Assembly: GCA_025454975.1 (NCBI GenBank)
Contig: JALONK010000032.1
Span: 1 to 34,211 of the forward strand
From: Bacteroidia bacterium
GTDB taxonomy: Bacteria > Bacteroidota > Bacteroidia > UKL13-3
Direction of reading: 5' to 3'
DNA: 34,211 nt
The translations under genes were made by a program, and so were the position numbers. Within the stretch, counting starts at the first letter, position 1; each line of letters opens with the position of its first letter. Shown piece after piece: positions 9,294-16,604 of the stretch. The notes beneath the pieces are model-generated. The model worked only from the letters and a program-made list of their open reading frames with translations, did no database searches and was not told the DNA's origin.

Positions 9294-9326
9294 CATATAA
9301 TTAAGATAATTAATATTAACATAAAA

Positions 9327-9824
9327 TTGACACGAGATTTAACAAATAAAGAAAATGATAAAATAATTATTGTAGTTTTATCAGTCCTTTCAGCTATTAC
9401 CCCCTATGGCATTAGACTAGTTAAGTATTATTACAGTGAAGTTGAGGTTGCATTTATACTTAATCACAACGATTTGTTTGCATTCTGTTTTGGTATAATA
9501 ATCTTACTTTTATCAGAGATAAGACACATTGCTACATCATACAAAAAAATTCAAGTATATATAATTATTTGTTTAATACTTTTCGTAGTTTTTCTTGGGA
9601 TTAGTTTATACGATTCATATGGTAAAGAAATTGAAAGAGACTTGGTTGAGAAGAACTTTGTGGATTTCAAGATTCAGAATGATAGTTTAGGTATGATTAA
9701 TACGATAGTTGAGATTGAAAAATGTGAAAAAGGTAACAATAAATTGTTTAATACGGCTTTCGTTTGTGCTTTAATATCACTGATTGGCTTACTTATTTTC
9801 ATGTTTAAATTTAGAAAGAAATAG
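9327..9824 (+). CDS. Small membrane protein, four predicted helices, unknown function
   Basis: The 165-residue protein is not recognised. Hydrophobic stretches are visible around residues 10-32 (IIIVVLSVLSAITPYGIRLV), 42-62 (LFAFCFGIIILLLSEI), 72-95 (VYIIICLILFVVFLGISLY) and 142-161 (FVCALISLIGLLIFMF), with a short charged segment between the third and fourth. It would be an inner-membrane protein with little outside the bilayer. The only plausible start is TTG at 9327; no in-frame ATG precedes the first helix. It ends one base before the start of the next gene, so the two are almost certainly one operon. The position after the GHKL-nuclease gene suggests defence cargo, but that is inference from location. 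Confidence 0.6.
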   Translation: MTRDLTNKENDKIIIVVLSVLSAITPYGIRLVKYYYSEVEVAFILNHNDLFAFCFGIIILLLSEIRHIATSYKKIQVYIIICLILFVVFLGISLYDSYGKEIERDLVEKNFVDFKIQNDSLGMINTIVEIEKCEKGNNKLFNTAFVCALISLIGLLIFMFKFRKK

Positions 9825-9825
9825 T

Positions 9826-10518
9826 ATGAACACAAATATCCTTTTCGATACCTCAATTTACATTGTAAGTTCATTAATTAGTTACCTAATCTTGACATAC
9901 ACCCTTCCTTTAATTTATAAAGCTCTTAAGTTAAGACTTAGATTTAAAAAAAGAATGTTTATTGGCTCTGGCATATTATTTATATCGACTGTTTTAATTG
10001 GTACGTTAATAATTTCTATCATCGAAAAATATGAATCTAAAAATAACGGTATAGATATAGCTGCTAAAATTAATGAACTAAACATTAAGGCAGATCTCGA
10101 AATATTAAAAGAAAAAGAATTAAAAGAGAAAAAAATATTAGCCGTTATCCAAGAGTATTTTATCGCCAACCATTCCGAAAATATTGAACGTCTTGACACT
10201 TTTTATTCTTTCCCGGTAGTTAAGTTTTATAGGCTTTTAAATGTGTCAAAAGAAAAGCTTAATTATTGGACTCGTTTTGAATGGAGGAGAAATAGCGCAA
10301 AAACATACTTTATAATTAATAATACAAATACAAGTATTAGGTATAAGGGAAGTGATACAATATTAGTGACAATTAAGCAACATGAAACAGAAAACAGCAC
10401 GATATTTTTAAATATTAAGCTAAATAAAGATTTGAAAATATTCTCAATTGGAAATTCTATACTTACAAATTACTACGGTAATGACAACCTTGATTCCACA
10501 ATTAAAAAGCCTAAATAA
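9826..10518 (+). CDS. Membrane-anchored protein with cytoplasmic or periplasmic domain, unknown function
   Basis: I start this 230-residue protein at the ATG at 9826, one base after the stop of the preceding membrane protein gene; an upstream in-frame TTG would overlap that gene. Two hydrophobic helices (about residues 6-30, YIVSSLISYLILTYTLPLIY, and 44-64, FIGSGILFISTVLIGTLIISII) are followed by a Lys/Glu-rich probable coiled coil (LEILKEKELKEKKILAVIQEYF). A soluble domain of about 140 residues with alternating beta-like segments follows. Nothing identifies an enzyme. The arrangement of a multi-helix protein followed by an anchored soluble domain resembles two-component membrane effectors, but I cannot name a family. 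Low GC and an adjacent IS remnant suggest recent acquisition. Confidence 0.6.
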   Translation: MNTNILFDTSIYIVSSLISYLILTYTLPLIYKALKLRLRFKKRMFIGSGILFISTVLIGTLIISIIEKYESKNNGIDIAAKINELNIKADLEILKEKELKEKKILAVIQEYFIANHSENIERLDTFYSFPVVKFYRLLNVSKEKLNYWTRFEWRRNSAKTYFIINNTNTSIRYKGSDTILVTIKQHETENSTIFLNIKLNKDLKIFSIGNSILTNYYGNDNLDSTIKKPK

Positions 10519-10717
10519 ATGCACAGAAAGGCCGGTTTATCTAACAAAAAATCCTTTAGGGAATACTTATAAAAGGAATCATGAAGGAGATTATCTATGC
10601 ACATTTGGTGAGGTAAAGCGAATGCTTTCCGATTGAAGGTAAACACCCGCTAGAGTACACATAAAAACAAAAGAAACCAAAATAGAACTTGTCTACATAA
10701 AACACACAAATGTAATA

Positions 10718-11317
10718 ATGTTTCATCATTTAGCACTATGTCAAAAAAATGGATTGAACAAGCACCAGTATTGTACAAAAGTTGATTTATCCTATCAAGC
10801 GTTTTGCAAGTTTTGTAGCAGGCAGAATGAACCAAGCGATTTTATACTGATTAAAACTAAGAATGATGAAGGAGTTTTAAGTTTCATTTACCTAATGGTT
10901 GTTATTTTCAAACCCTGTAGATTGCTCTATGCAGCTTTTACAAAAGTTAATAAGCTAGTGTTAAGTTTAAGTGTTCACCAACGATATTATTTATTTTAGG
11001 GTTATAACAATATACGCAAAGGTTTTGATAGCCTATGTGGCATTATGCGAGAACATTTATAAAAAGATCCATTAGGTGGTGAAATGTTTGCTTTTATTAA
11101 TCGTAAAAGGTATCAAATCAGACAGGTTGCCGTTGGTCGCAAAAAGTATATCTTCTTAAGTTCAAACGAAAGTGCACAAGGTGCATCTATTATTTACTCC
11201 TTACTAGGAACTTGAAAATTACATCATGTTAATCCTCAGCAATCGCGATTAGATGTACTTCAAAAACTACCGAATCTTATTGCTAATAATATTGATGACT
11301 TACTGCCTTAAAATTGG
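10718..11317 (+). pseudogene. Decayed IS66-family element (tnpA, tnpB and tnpC fragments)
   Basis: Three adjacent fragments are recognisable as IS66 proteins. A TnpA-like start (MFHHLALCQKNGLNKHQYC) is followed in another frame by LPNGCYFQTL, so it is frameshifted. A TnpB-like run (LSLSVHQRYYLF, stop, then IRKGFDSLCGIM and DPLGGEMFAFINRKRYQI) is interrupted by stops. It passes directly into the C-terminal end of the TnpC transposase (QVAVGRKKYIFLSSNESAQG, IIYSLLGT, stop, K..HHVNPQQ..LDVLQKLP, DDLLP, stop, NW). The direct join of TnpB to the end of TnpC means that most of the transposase gene has been deleted. No active transposase can be made. I did not find convincing terminal inverted repeats. 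The stretch 10519-10717 just before it holds no recognisable gene. Confidence 0.8.
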
Positions 11318-11595
11318 ATAACAAATATACAAGATATAGTTTAGCGGATGCTTACAAAACAAGGACACTTGGATCCAATAGTTGCAACAGGATTATAAAA
11401 GGAACAGAAGACGATTTAGAGAACCTTTTAAACCAAGCTAAATGGACAAAAGCAATGCGTTTTCATATTTACATTGTTCAACCATCATTAAGTAAAACAA
11501 ATCCATCGAATGACATTTTATTGTTGCTTGGCAACGTCCAACATTTCCTTGCAACTGTCGGAAACATTGAACTGAAAGTATATTGTAGCAATTAA
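11314..11595 (+). pseudogene. ORF fragment of 93 aa, probable 3' end of a lost larger gene
   Basis: An open frame with a TTG start directly follows the IS66 remnant. The segment RFHIYIVQPSLSKTNPSNDI followed by LLLLGNVQHFLATVGNIELKVYCSN has the regular strand-helix-strand look of a folded protein's C-terminus. The beginning (DNKYTRYSLADAYKTRTLGS) does not look like a protein start. I read it as the surviving tail of a longer gene cut by the IS insertion or a later deletion. The family is not identified. About 85 bases of unassigned sequence separate it from the convergent reverse transcriptase gene. Confidence 0.4.
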
Positions 11596-11679
11596 ATTAT
11601 GAAGCATAAAAAACATAATTAAAAATAAATTGAATGATATGATATATCTACCTAATCTTGGGATAGAGGAACAAAGAAT

Positions 11680-13248
11680 TTACATCCGATTTTTGAATTC
11701 ATTTTGGGAATAAAAGTGTTTATCCAATGCTTGATTAAATACTTTTTTTTCATTTTTAAGTTGTGATATGATTGCGGGCTCATTCATTATTTCAGCTGCA
11801 CGTCTAGCATAAGAAAAATAACTACCAGATGGTTTTTGGATTTTTTTCATTGAAATCAATCTAAAGTCTCCTGTATCTAATTTTTTAAAACTAGTAAATT
11901 TCTTTTTAGTAGTAAAACTATCCAAATTTACATTTCTATATATTCTATATAATGGTCTTTTAAAAATTATAGGTTTTGAATTATTTTGTTCTGCAATTCT
12001 AAATGCCAATTTTGCTTTACTCTTTACAGAGTATATCATTCTTCTATAAAATTTAGATAAGTTAGAAGATTTAATTAATGTTTTGTAACCATAGAACTCG
12101 AAACCAAGGTAATTTAATGGTTTTCCAATTTCCCAATTTTCATTGTTTTTTTTGAATACATTAGTTAATTGGCCATCATTAAAGAATTTGTAAATTTCTG
12201 TTTTATCCTCGCTAATACTAACTTCTTGATTTTTCATTTCATTAATAACAAAATCGTTTACAAAATCCATTTGTTCTGGTTTACAAATAATTATTATATC
12301 ATCCGAATATCTTCTATAAAAACAATTTGATTTTAAAACAAGTTCAGAGACTATTGTTTTATCAAAATCAATCAAATATAAATTTGCTAAAATTGCTGAA
12401 ATTGGAAGTCCTTGGGGTATTCCTATTTTTTGTCCTTTATCATTTTTAAACGCATTTTGATAAATACGAATCTTTCCATCTTTAACATGTGTTCTAAAAT
12501 CTTTAGGTGATTCAAAATACGCCTTAAATCCTCTATTATTCCTAATACTGGCTAGCCTTCTCTCATCAAATTTGTTGTTTTTTCCATTACCAAGTCCTTT
12601 TAAATCATTTTTAAAAATGAAGCTGAAGTTAGTTGCAGCTTTAAATACATTCAAATGATCTTGCGGTAATTTTTTACATCCAATTAATGCTGCCCATTTA
12701 TTATAAAGAAATGTATGATTAAGGCTTGAAAAAAAACTCTTTATATCGAAGGCAAGTACAATAACTTCTGGTTGACTTTTAGTTCTAGTTTTTATTTCTT
12801 CAAATACTTCTTTTGCAAAATGTATGTTTCCTTTATTCTTGTTCTTGGCGTCTTCAACTGGAATTTTTCTGTATGCGGTGATAGAATTATTTAATTCTGA
12901 ATTTTTCGCTAATTCATTATCGTAAAGTTTTTGAAGTTGATAGGCATAATATGAAAATATTAATGCATCAAAGTGATTGGCGTAATGTAATGGTCTTTTC
13001 TTTACGTTTTTCTTGATAGAACCGTTTGGTTCTAAATAACTATGTGATCTTTTATTATTTAAATACGGGTTTCTTTTATATCGTCTTTCGTTAATTTCTG
13101 TGTGAAGAAGTGGATAAAAAGCATATTTTGAAACAAATGATTTTGATTTTATTCTATTTTCAACTCTTTTAAAATCATTCCAACTCCCACCATTTTGTGG
13201 TGAAATATGGTAATAGCCTTTTATTTTAAACCAATCTTGAAAATTCAT
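11680..13248 (-). CDS. Unknown-Group/DRT-like antiviral reverse transcriptase
   Basis: The 522-residue protein is an RNA-dependent DNA polymerase. Motif A is LAFDIKSFFSSLNH (about 165-178), motif B is GIPQGLPISAILANLYL (about 273-289), motif C is YRRYSDDIIII (catalytic YSDD, about 313-316), motif D is EVSISEDKTEIYKF and motif E is LNYLGFEFYG. There is no maturase/HNH or integrase domain and no retron-type VTG motif that I can see. The N-terminal extension with WFKIKGYYHISP and RPLHYANHFDALIFSYYAYQL resembles the Unknown-Group RTs used in defence-associated reverse transcriptase (DRT) systems; DRT2 and DRT9 come to mind, but the subtype is not settled. A structured intergenic region with its own promoter lies directly upstream. 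Base composition is more AT-rich than hsd or core genes, suggesting separate origin. Confidence 0.82.
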   Translation of the reverse strand: MNFQDWFKIKGYYHISPQNGGSWNDFKRVENRIKSKSFVSKYAFYPLLHTEINERRYKRNPYLNNKRSHSYLEPNGSIKKNVKKRPLHYANHFDALIFSYYAYQLQKLYDNELAKNSELNNSITAYRKIPVEDAKNKNKGNIHFAKEVFEEIKTRTKSQPEVIVLAFDIKSFFSSLNHTFLYNKWAALIGCKKLPQDHLNVFKAATNFSFIFKNDLKGLGNGKNNKFDERRLASIRNNRGFKAYFESPKDFRTHVKDGKIRIYQNAFKNDKGQKIGIPQGLPISAILANLYLIDFDKTIVSELVLKSNCFYRRYSDDIIIICKPEQMDFVNDFVINEMKNQEVSISEDKTEIYKFFNDGQLTNVFKKNNENWEIGKPLNYLGFEFYGYKTLIKSSNLSKFYRRMIYSVKSKAKLAFRIAEQNNSKPIIFKRPLYRIYRNVNLDSFTTKKKFTSFKKLDTGDFRLISMKKIQKPSGSYFSYARRAAEIMNEPAIISQLKNEKKVFNQALDKHFYSQNEFKNRM

Positions 13249-13257
13249 TTTTAAAAA

Positions 13258-13543
13258 GCAGCCCTAGTAGCGGAATATAGAAACATACATCTTTCGATTT
13301 GAACCGGCACTCAAATTCTTGAGACACTTTGTTTTCAATTTATTAATATATATTAATACAAATCAATCATTTGGTATGACTTACTCTATATTTATGTATA
13401 TATTCGTATTGGTCTTAACAGACATTATATCAAACCTCATTGAGGGATTGGTAAAGTCAGTTACGAACAATTAATATCCCTTTTCAGGTATGTGACTTGC
13501 GTCACCAATTGATTCCTTCCAAACGTTTCTTCCCGAGGGCTGC
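13258..13543 (-). ncRNA. Candidate structured noncoding RNA for the reverse transcriptase
   Basis: This 286 nt region, immediately upstream of the RT, is bounded by exact complementary ends GCAGCCCT (5', 13543-13536) and AGGGCTGC (3', 13265-13258), which could close the RNA. Inside, several hairpins can be drawn: GUGAC-gcaa-GUCAC with a GNRA tetraloop (13505-13492) within GAA(U)CAAUU/AAUUGUUC; CCUC-aau-GAGG (13445-13435) within AACuGAC/GUCuGUU; CAAAU-gauug-AUUUG (13373-13359); and CUCAA-gaau-UUGAG (13323-13310). An AT palindrome occupies 13341-13358. The 3' arm is followed by five T residues. A promoter sits at the right distance upstream. DRT systems such as DRT2 and DRT9 use an ncRNA placed like this as template or scaffold. 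The RNA has not been shown to exist. Confidence 0.6.
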
Positions 13544-13548
13544 ATTTT

Positions 13549-13579
13549 CAAATTTAGAATATTTTTTTATATTCGAAAA
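13549..13579 (-). promoter_or_regulatory. Promoter predicted for the ncRNA and RT
   Basis: Read on the minus strand, TTTT (13579-13576, three of four matches to TTTG), a 19 bp spacer and a perfect TAnnTTTG box, TAAATTTG (13556-13549), form a Bacteroidota promoter. The spacing is identical to that of the tRNA promoter in this window. Transcription would begin about 5-7 bases later, at or just before the GCAGCCCT arm of the candidate ncRNA. Confidence 0.6.
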
Positions 13580-13603
13580 ACCGACTGTTAATCATTTTTG
13601 TAT

Positions 13604-14758
13604 ATGAACATAGGATCTGTAGTAACTCTAAAGTCCAATGGATTAATTCCTCTATCTGGTTATAATTTTTTAAGCCTTGGTGGTAATGAAAAATTTTCAA
13701 TACCATTAATGGTTGTAGTTGAAGTTTTATTTGGAACTCAAATCGAATATGACGAAGAGTCAGGTGCTGAAAAAGCTTCTTTTAAGGGAAAAAATCAATA
13801 TAAATGCGTTTATTTTTCTGACAAATCAATGAAGTTGGAGGAAAATTGGTTTTTTGAAAATGAATTAGCAGTTTATGGTAGTTTAGGTGATAAAGTACAT
13901 AAAAATGAAAATGTAAAAAATATTAAATGGGGTGATATTGTTCGTTTTAAAACAACGGATGAAGAGGCAAAAAAAATTAAATCGTTTAACAATGAAACTG
14001 AATTTAAAGGTCAAAAATCATTGGTTGCATACACATCACCAGCTTTTTTAGTTACAGGTTTTGCAAATATTGATAAAAAAGAGTCAATTGTTGATCCAAT
14101 AAGTGGAAAGAAAAAGCGTGATAAAAGTTCCAAATTAGTAAAGTGTAAATTTTTCAATTTAGACTCTGATAAATTTTCGGAACAGATTATACCAATAGAA
14201 TGCCTTCAAAAAATTGATAATTCTAGACTTGAATCAAATTTGACTCAAATAGCTAATTTCTTATCTATTAATTCATTTATTATAGTTGAAGTCTCAGGAA
14301 ATAAATTTTTTGGAAAAGTAAAAAGTACTCATGTTTACTCTGGTAGATATCAATTGGTTTTTTACAATGAATTACACAAAAATCACGAATTAATTTGGCT
14401 TGATGAAATTTTAAATTTTATTGAAATTGATTTAACTCGAAGTACGTATTATCCGGGAATCCATGATGTTTCTGGAGAAAGCAAATTAATTGATATCAAA
14501 GGATATATTTCAACTAATCGTGCTAACCTAAGAGGGGTTAATTTTAAAATAGTGTATCAAAACTTAAAGGGTGAAATTATTTCTAGATATATTTCTATAA
14601 AAGAAGTAAGTGTTGAAATAGAAGAAAAGTATTATTACTTAAAATCTTATTGCTATCTCAGAAATGCTGAAAGAGAATTTAGAAGTGATCGTATATTGTC
14701 AATAAGGACAATCGAAAATCAGGATTTACTTGATCTGCTTGAATTGCTTAAAGGTTAA
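13604..14758 (+). CDS. Beta-barrel-repeat protein with C-terminal WYL domain, divergent from the RT
   Basis: The 384-residue protein has no recognisable helix-turn-helix. The N-terminal part looks like repeated small beta-barrels: GSVVTLKS...PLMVVVEVL...YKCVYFSD...WFFENEL, then GDIVRFKT...PAFLVTGF...LVKCKFFN...IIPIECL, and a third looser copy near SFIIVEVSGNKFFGK. The first is reminiscent of YodC (DUF2158) proteins. The last 85 residues match the WYL pattern: FKIVYQNLKGEIISRYI, YYYLKSYCYLR and EREFRSDRILSIR. WYL domains bind ligands, often nucleic acids or nucleotides, and occur in regulators of CRISPR and phage-defence loci. I prefer the ATG at 13604; an in-frame TTG lies at 13598. It shares about 355 bp with the divergent RT, and the candidate ncRNA fills most of that gap, so a regulator, sensor or effector of the RT system is the natural guess. 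Confidence 0.65.
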   Translation: MNIGSVVTLKSNGLIPLSGYNFLSLGGNEKFSIPLMVVVEVLFGTQIEYDEESGAEKASFKGKNQYKCVYFSDKSMKLEENWFFENELAVYGSLGDKVHKNENVKNIKWGDIVRFKTTDEEAKKIKSFNNETEFKGQKSLVAYTSPAFLVTGFANIDKKESIVDPISGKKKRDKSSKLVKCKFFNLDSDKFSEQIIPIECLQKIDNSRLESNLTQIANFLSINSFIIVEVSGNKFFGKVKSTHVYSGRYQLVFYNELHKNHELIWLDEILNFIEIDLTRSTYYPGIHDVSGESKLIDIKGYISTNRANLRGVNFKIVYQNLKGEIISRYISIKEVSVEIEEKYYYLKSYCYLRNAEREFRSDRILSIRTIENQDLLDLLELLKG

Positions 14759-14817
14759 TAAAGTCTTTCACGCATAATTACAAAAGACTTACTATTCTAT
14801 TTAGTTCTAAAACCTAA

Positions 14818-14952
14818 GTTTCTCAATCAAAACAAAATCAACCCGATGACTTATCGGATATAAGTGGTAACGGTTGTGCAGGCTGTTTAAAATGGATGTT
14901 ATTATTGTGGATTTTACTGATAATAATCTCGTATATAAAATTTGGTAAATAA
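14818..14952 (+). pseudogene. Fragment encoding a Gly/Cys motif and one membrane helix
   Basis: An open frame without a start codon near its beginning runs to TAA at 14950-14952. It reads PDDLSDISGNGCAGCLKW followed by the hydrophobic MLLLWILLIIISYIKF and GK. A Gly/Cys motif followed by a hydrophobic helix at the very C-terminus looks like the tail of a lost membrane protein. The family is unidentified. Confidence 0.3.
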
Positions 14953-15520
14953 CAGATTTTGCGAGTATTGAAGGAAAGCCTTACATTTAAGCTAATGATT
15001 GATCGTTTTTACACCGAGTATTTTGATGACATAGTTAAACTTTACACAAGTTAAGGTACGTTCGTTATAATAATACGCAATACGAAGTTTGTTTAAAACA
15101 AGATACTCTTAGGAGGTAATATTTAAAAACAAAAGATTTTACACACAATTGTCCACCTTACTTTGCAAAATGATTTTGAATATACAATTAATTAAGGAAG
15201 GCCATAACTACCTTTCCAATGCATATTTAAAGTCGTAAAAGTGATTTGCAGAAAGTTTTAAGCTACGTTTTTAACAAGAGCAATAACACAGAATACGTGT
15301 AAATGAAACGCAATTCCCTACAGTATAAGACAAACGCATGTATGATATGGCTTTAAATTAGGTTAACATCATGGCTTGCTAATAGGTTATCACACAATCG
15401 GGAAATACAACTTACTGTGTATTTAAACGGTTTATATGGATTCGTTGCTGGTAAATCAGGTAAGCAATCCCCCCAAATGATTAATAGAAGAAAAGCAACC
15501 ATCATTATTTGCTCATTGAA

Positions 15521-15581
15521 ATAAAAAACAAAAGGCTAACAGCTACACGGGTAGTGAATTAGTTGGAAATTAATAGCCTTT
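15521..15581 (-). terminator. Possible terminator downstream of the MazF-like operon
   Basis: AAAGGCTA (15531-15538) pairs exactly with TAGCCTTT (15574-15581). Read on the minus strand, the stem is followed by a T-rich run complementary to 15521-15530. It lies about 90 bases beyond the stop of the minus-strand toxin gene. The loop is long at 35 nt, so the terminator call is tentative. Confidence 0.45.
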
Positions 15582-15668
15582 CATCTGAATTGTTTGTAAG
15601 GTTGCTAAAGCATGAGGTGTGGTTAAATTAAATGGCAGAAAATACCTATATATTAAACGGTAATGGAG

Positions 15669-16016
15669 TTAGGCATTGAGAACATCATTTACATAATTGA
15701 GAATACGCTCAAGCGTTTCGCCGGTTATTTCCGTTGCTTTTCTTCTAATCTTAGATGTTTCAATAGTTTGCAATACACTCATTCTAACTCCGCTTTTATT
15801 AGGTAAAACGCTACCTTTAAAGTCGTTCGTGTTTAATTCATAAACGGAACCGTCATCTTGCCCAATGCTACTAACACTTGAAATCATTAATCCCCATGCT
15901 CTAAACGCATTAGGGGTTCCAATAATTAAAAAAACTCTATCCTTTACATCGGCAGTTTCTACATAAGGGAACGGACCAAACACAATGTCCCCTGCTTTGT
16001 ACTCTCTTCTAATCAT
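15669..16016 (-). CDS. MazF/PemK-like toxin (putative endoribonuclease)
   Basis: The 115-residue protein fits the PemK/MazF fold. It has an N-terminal AGDIVFGPFPYVE segment with KDRVFLIIG (the family usually has KxRPxLVI), a central GLMISSVSS strand, and a C-terminal SGVRMSVLQTIETSKIRRK followed by a helix (GETLERILNYVNDVL). MazF toxins cleave mRNA and are held in check by a cognate antitoxin made from the gene just upstream. Here that upstream gene (16016-16540) encodes a membrane protein. The TAATGA junction overlaps its stop with this ATG, giving tight translational coupling. Replacement of the usual RP by RV deserves note when judging activity. Confidence 0.75.
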   Translation of the reverse strand: MIRREYKAGDIVFGPFPYVETADVKDRVFLIIGTPNAFRAWGLMISSVSSIGQDDGSVYELNTNDFKGSVLPNKSGVRMSVLQTIETSKIRRKATEITGETLERILNYVNDVLNA

Positions 16017-16540
16017 TAATCAATTAAAGTGTAGTTGGGTTCATTATTAAGTGCATTATTCAATAATTTCACTGATTGGTTATACTCGGCTTCAACAGAC
16101 TCTTTTAATTCAATAAAAGTGATAAGTGATTCTTTTATTGAAAATGCTAATGGCTTGATGATGGTGGGGAAACTGGATACCTCGTTAAGGTCCTCGCGTG
16201 TAATATTAACCTTGTTTAATATTTCTGCTAATACATCTTTTAGCTCTTTCAACTCATCAATCGATAATTCAGGTAATAATGCTCTCACTTTGCCGGCAAT
16301 AATTACGGCTTCTTTCTGTGCGTGTGCCAAATAAAAATAAAATATTAGAAATACAAGTAACACTATGGGTGTCAATAGAATGATAAATGTTATGGCAAGG
16401 GCCTTGGTTCCTAATCGAATAAAGCCGGAGTAAAAGTGATTGAACGATTTCAGCTTTCTATAAAGCGAATTAAATGGTAATTGAGCATTATTTAATTCCT
16501 TCTCGTAGTAAGGAAGAGTGTTATGTTCTAATGCTATCAT
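16016..16540 (-). CDS. Membrane protein coupled to the MazF-like toxin, unusual candidate antitoxin
   Basis: The 174-residue protein has one long hydrophobic segment (about residues 45-72, containing ALAITFIILLTPIVLLVFLIFYFYLAHA). It could be one long or two short helices. A C-terminal region of about 100 residues rich in Leu, Glu and Lys follows (SIDELKELKDVLAEILNKV, FIELKESVEAEYNQSVKLL), predicted helical or coiled coil. It occupies the position and coupling normally taken by a MazE-type antitoxin, but has no DNA-binding or AbrB/RHH motif that I can see. It may be a membrane-tethered antitoxin, or an unrelated gene that displaced the real antitoxin. No family is recognised. An 18 bp perfect inverted repeat lies 65 bases upstream of its start. 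Confidence 0.6.
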   Translation of the reverse strand: MIALEHNTLPYYEKELNNAQLPFNSLYRKLKSFNHFYSGFIRLGTKALAITFIILLTPIVLLVFLIFYFYLAHAQKEAVIIAGKVRALLPELSIDELKELKDVLAEILNKVNITREDLNEVSSFPTIIKPLAFSIKESLITFIELKESVEAEYNQSVKLLNNALNNEPNYTLID

Positions 16541-16604
16541 TGTATAATGTTCTTTTAATACGTAACGTTTTTTTTAGTATTATTTTGAAGAAAATATTAT
16601 TAAA

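Larger units (their letters stand above)
14759..15668. other. Noncoding or decayed stretch, about 900 bp
   Basis: No intact gene is visible here. Several interrupted frames look like gene debris. Examples are 14818-14952 (see separate entry), a short run containing SLTFKLMIDRFYTEYFDDIVKLY near 14965-15050, and a plus-strand frame of about 15240-15525 with two stops containing REIQLTVYLNGLYGF and VAGKSGKQSP. None could be assigned to a family, and none shows integrase catalytic motifs. A terminator-like stem lies near the right end. Confidence 0.5.

Noticed and set aside
10448-10636. 62-residue ORF overlapping the end of the anchored membrane protein gene
   Set aside because: It overlaps a better ORF for a third of its length, has no recognisable features and lies in front of IS debris.
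11680-13248. Group II intron or diversity-generating retroelement RT
   Set aside because: There is no maturase or HNH domain, no intron domain V-like hairpin that I can see, and no template-repeat/variable-repeat pair or Avd gene nearby.
13341-13358. 18 bp AT palindrome TATTAATATATATTAATA as an operator
   Set aside because: It is pure A/T in a very AT-rich segment, so chance is a fair explanation; it is kept only as part of the candidate ncRNA fold.
11680-13603. Retron (msr-msd plus RT)
   Set aside because: The terminal inverted repeats are suggestive, but the RT lacks the retron VTG motif and has a longer N-terminal extension typical of Unknown-Group RTs; a DRT-like system fits better.
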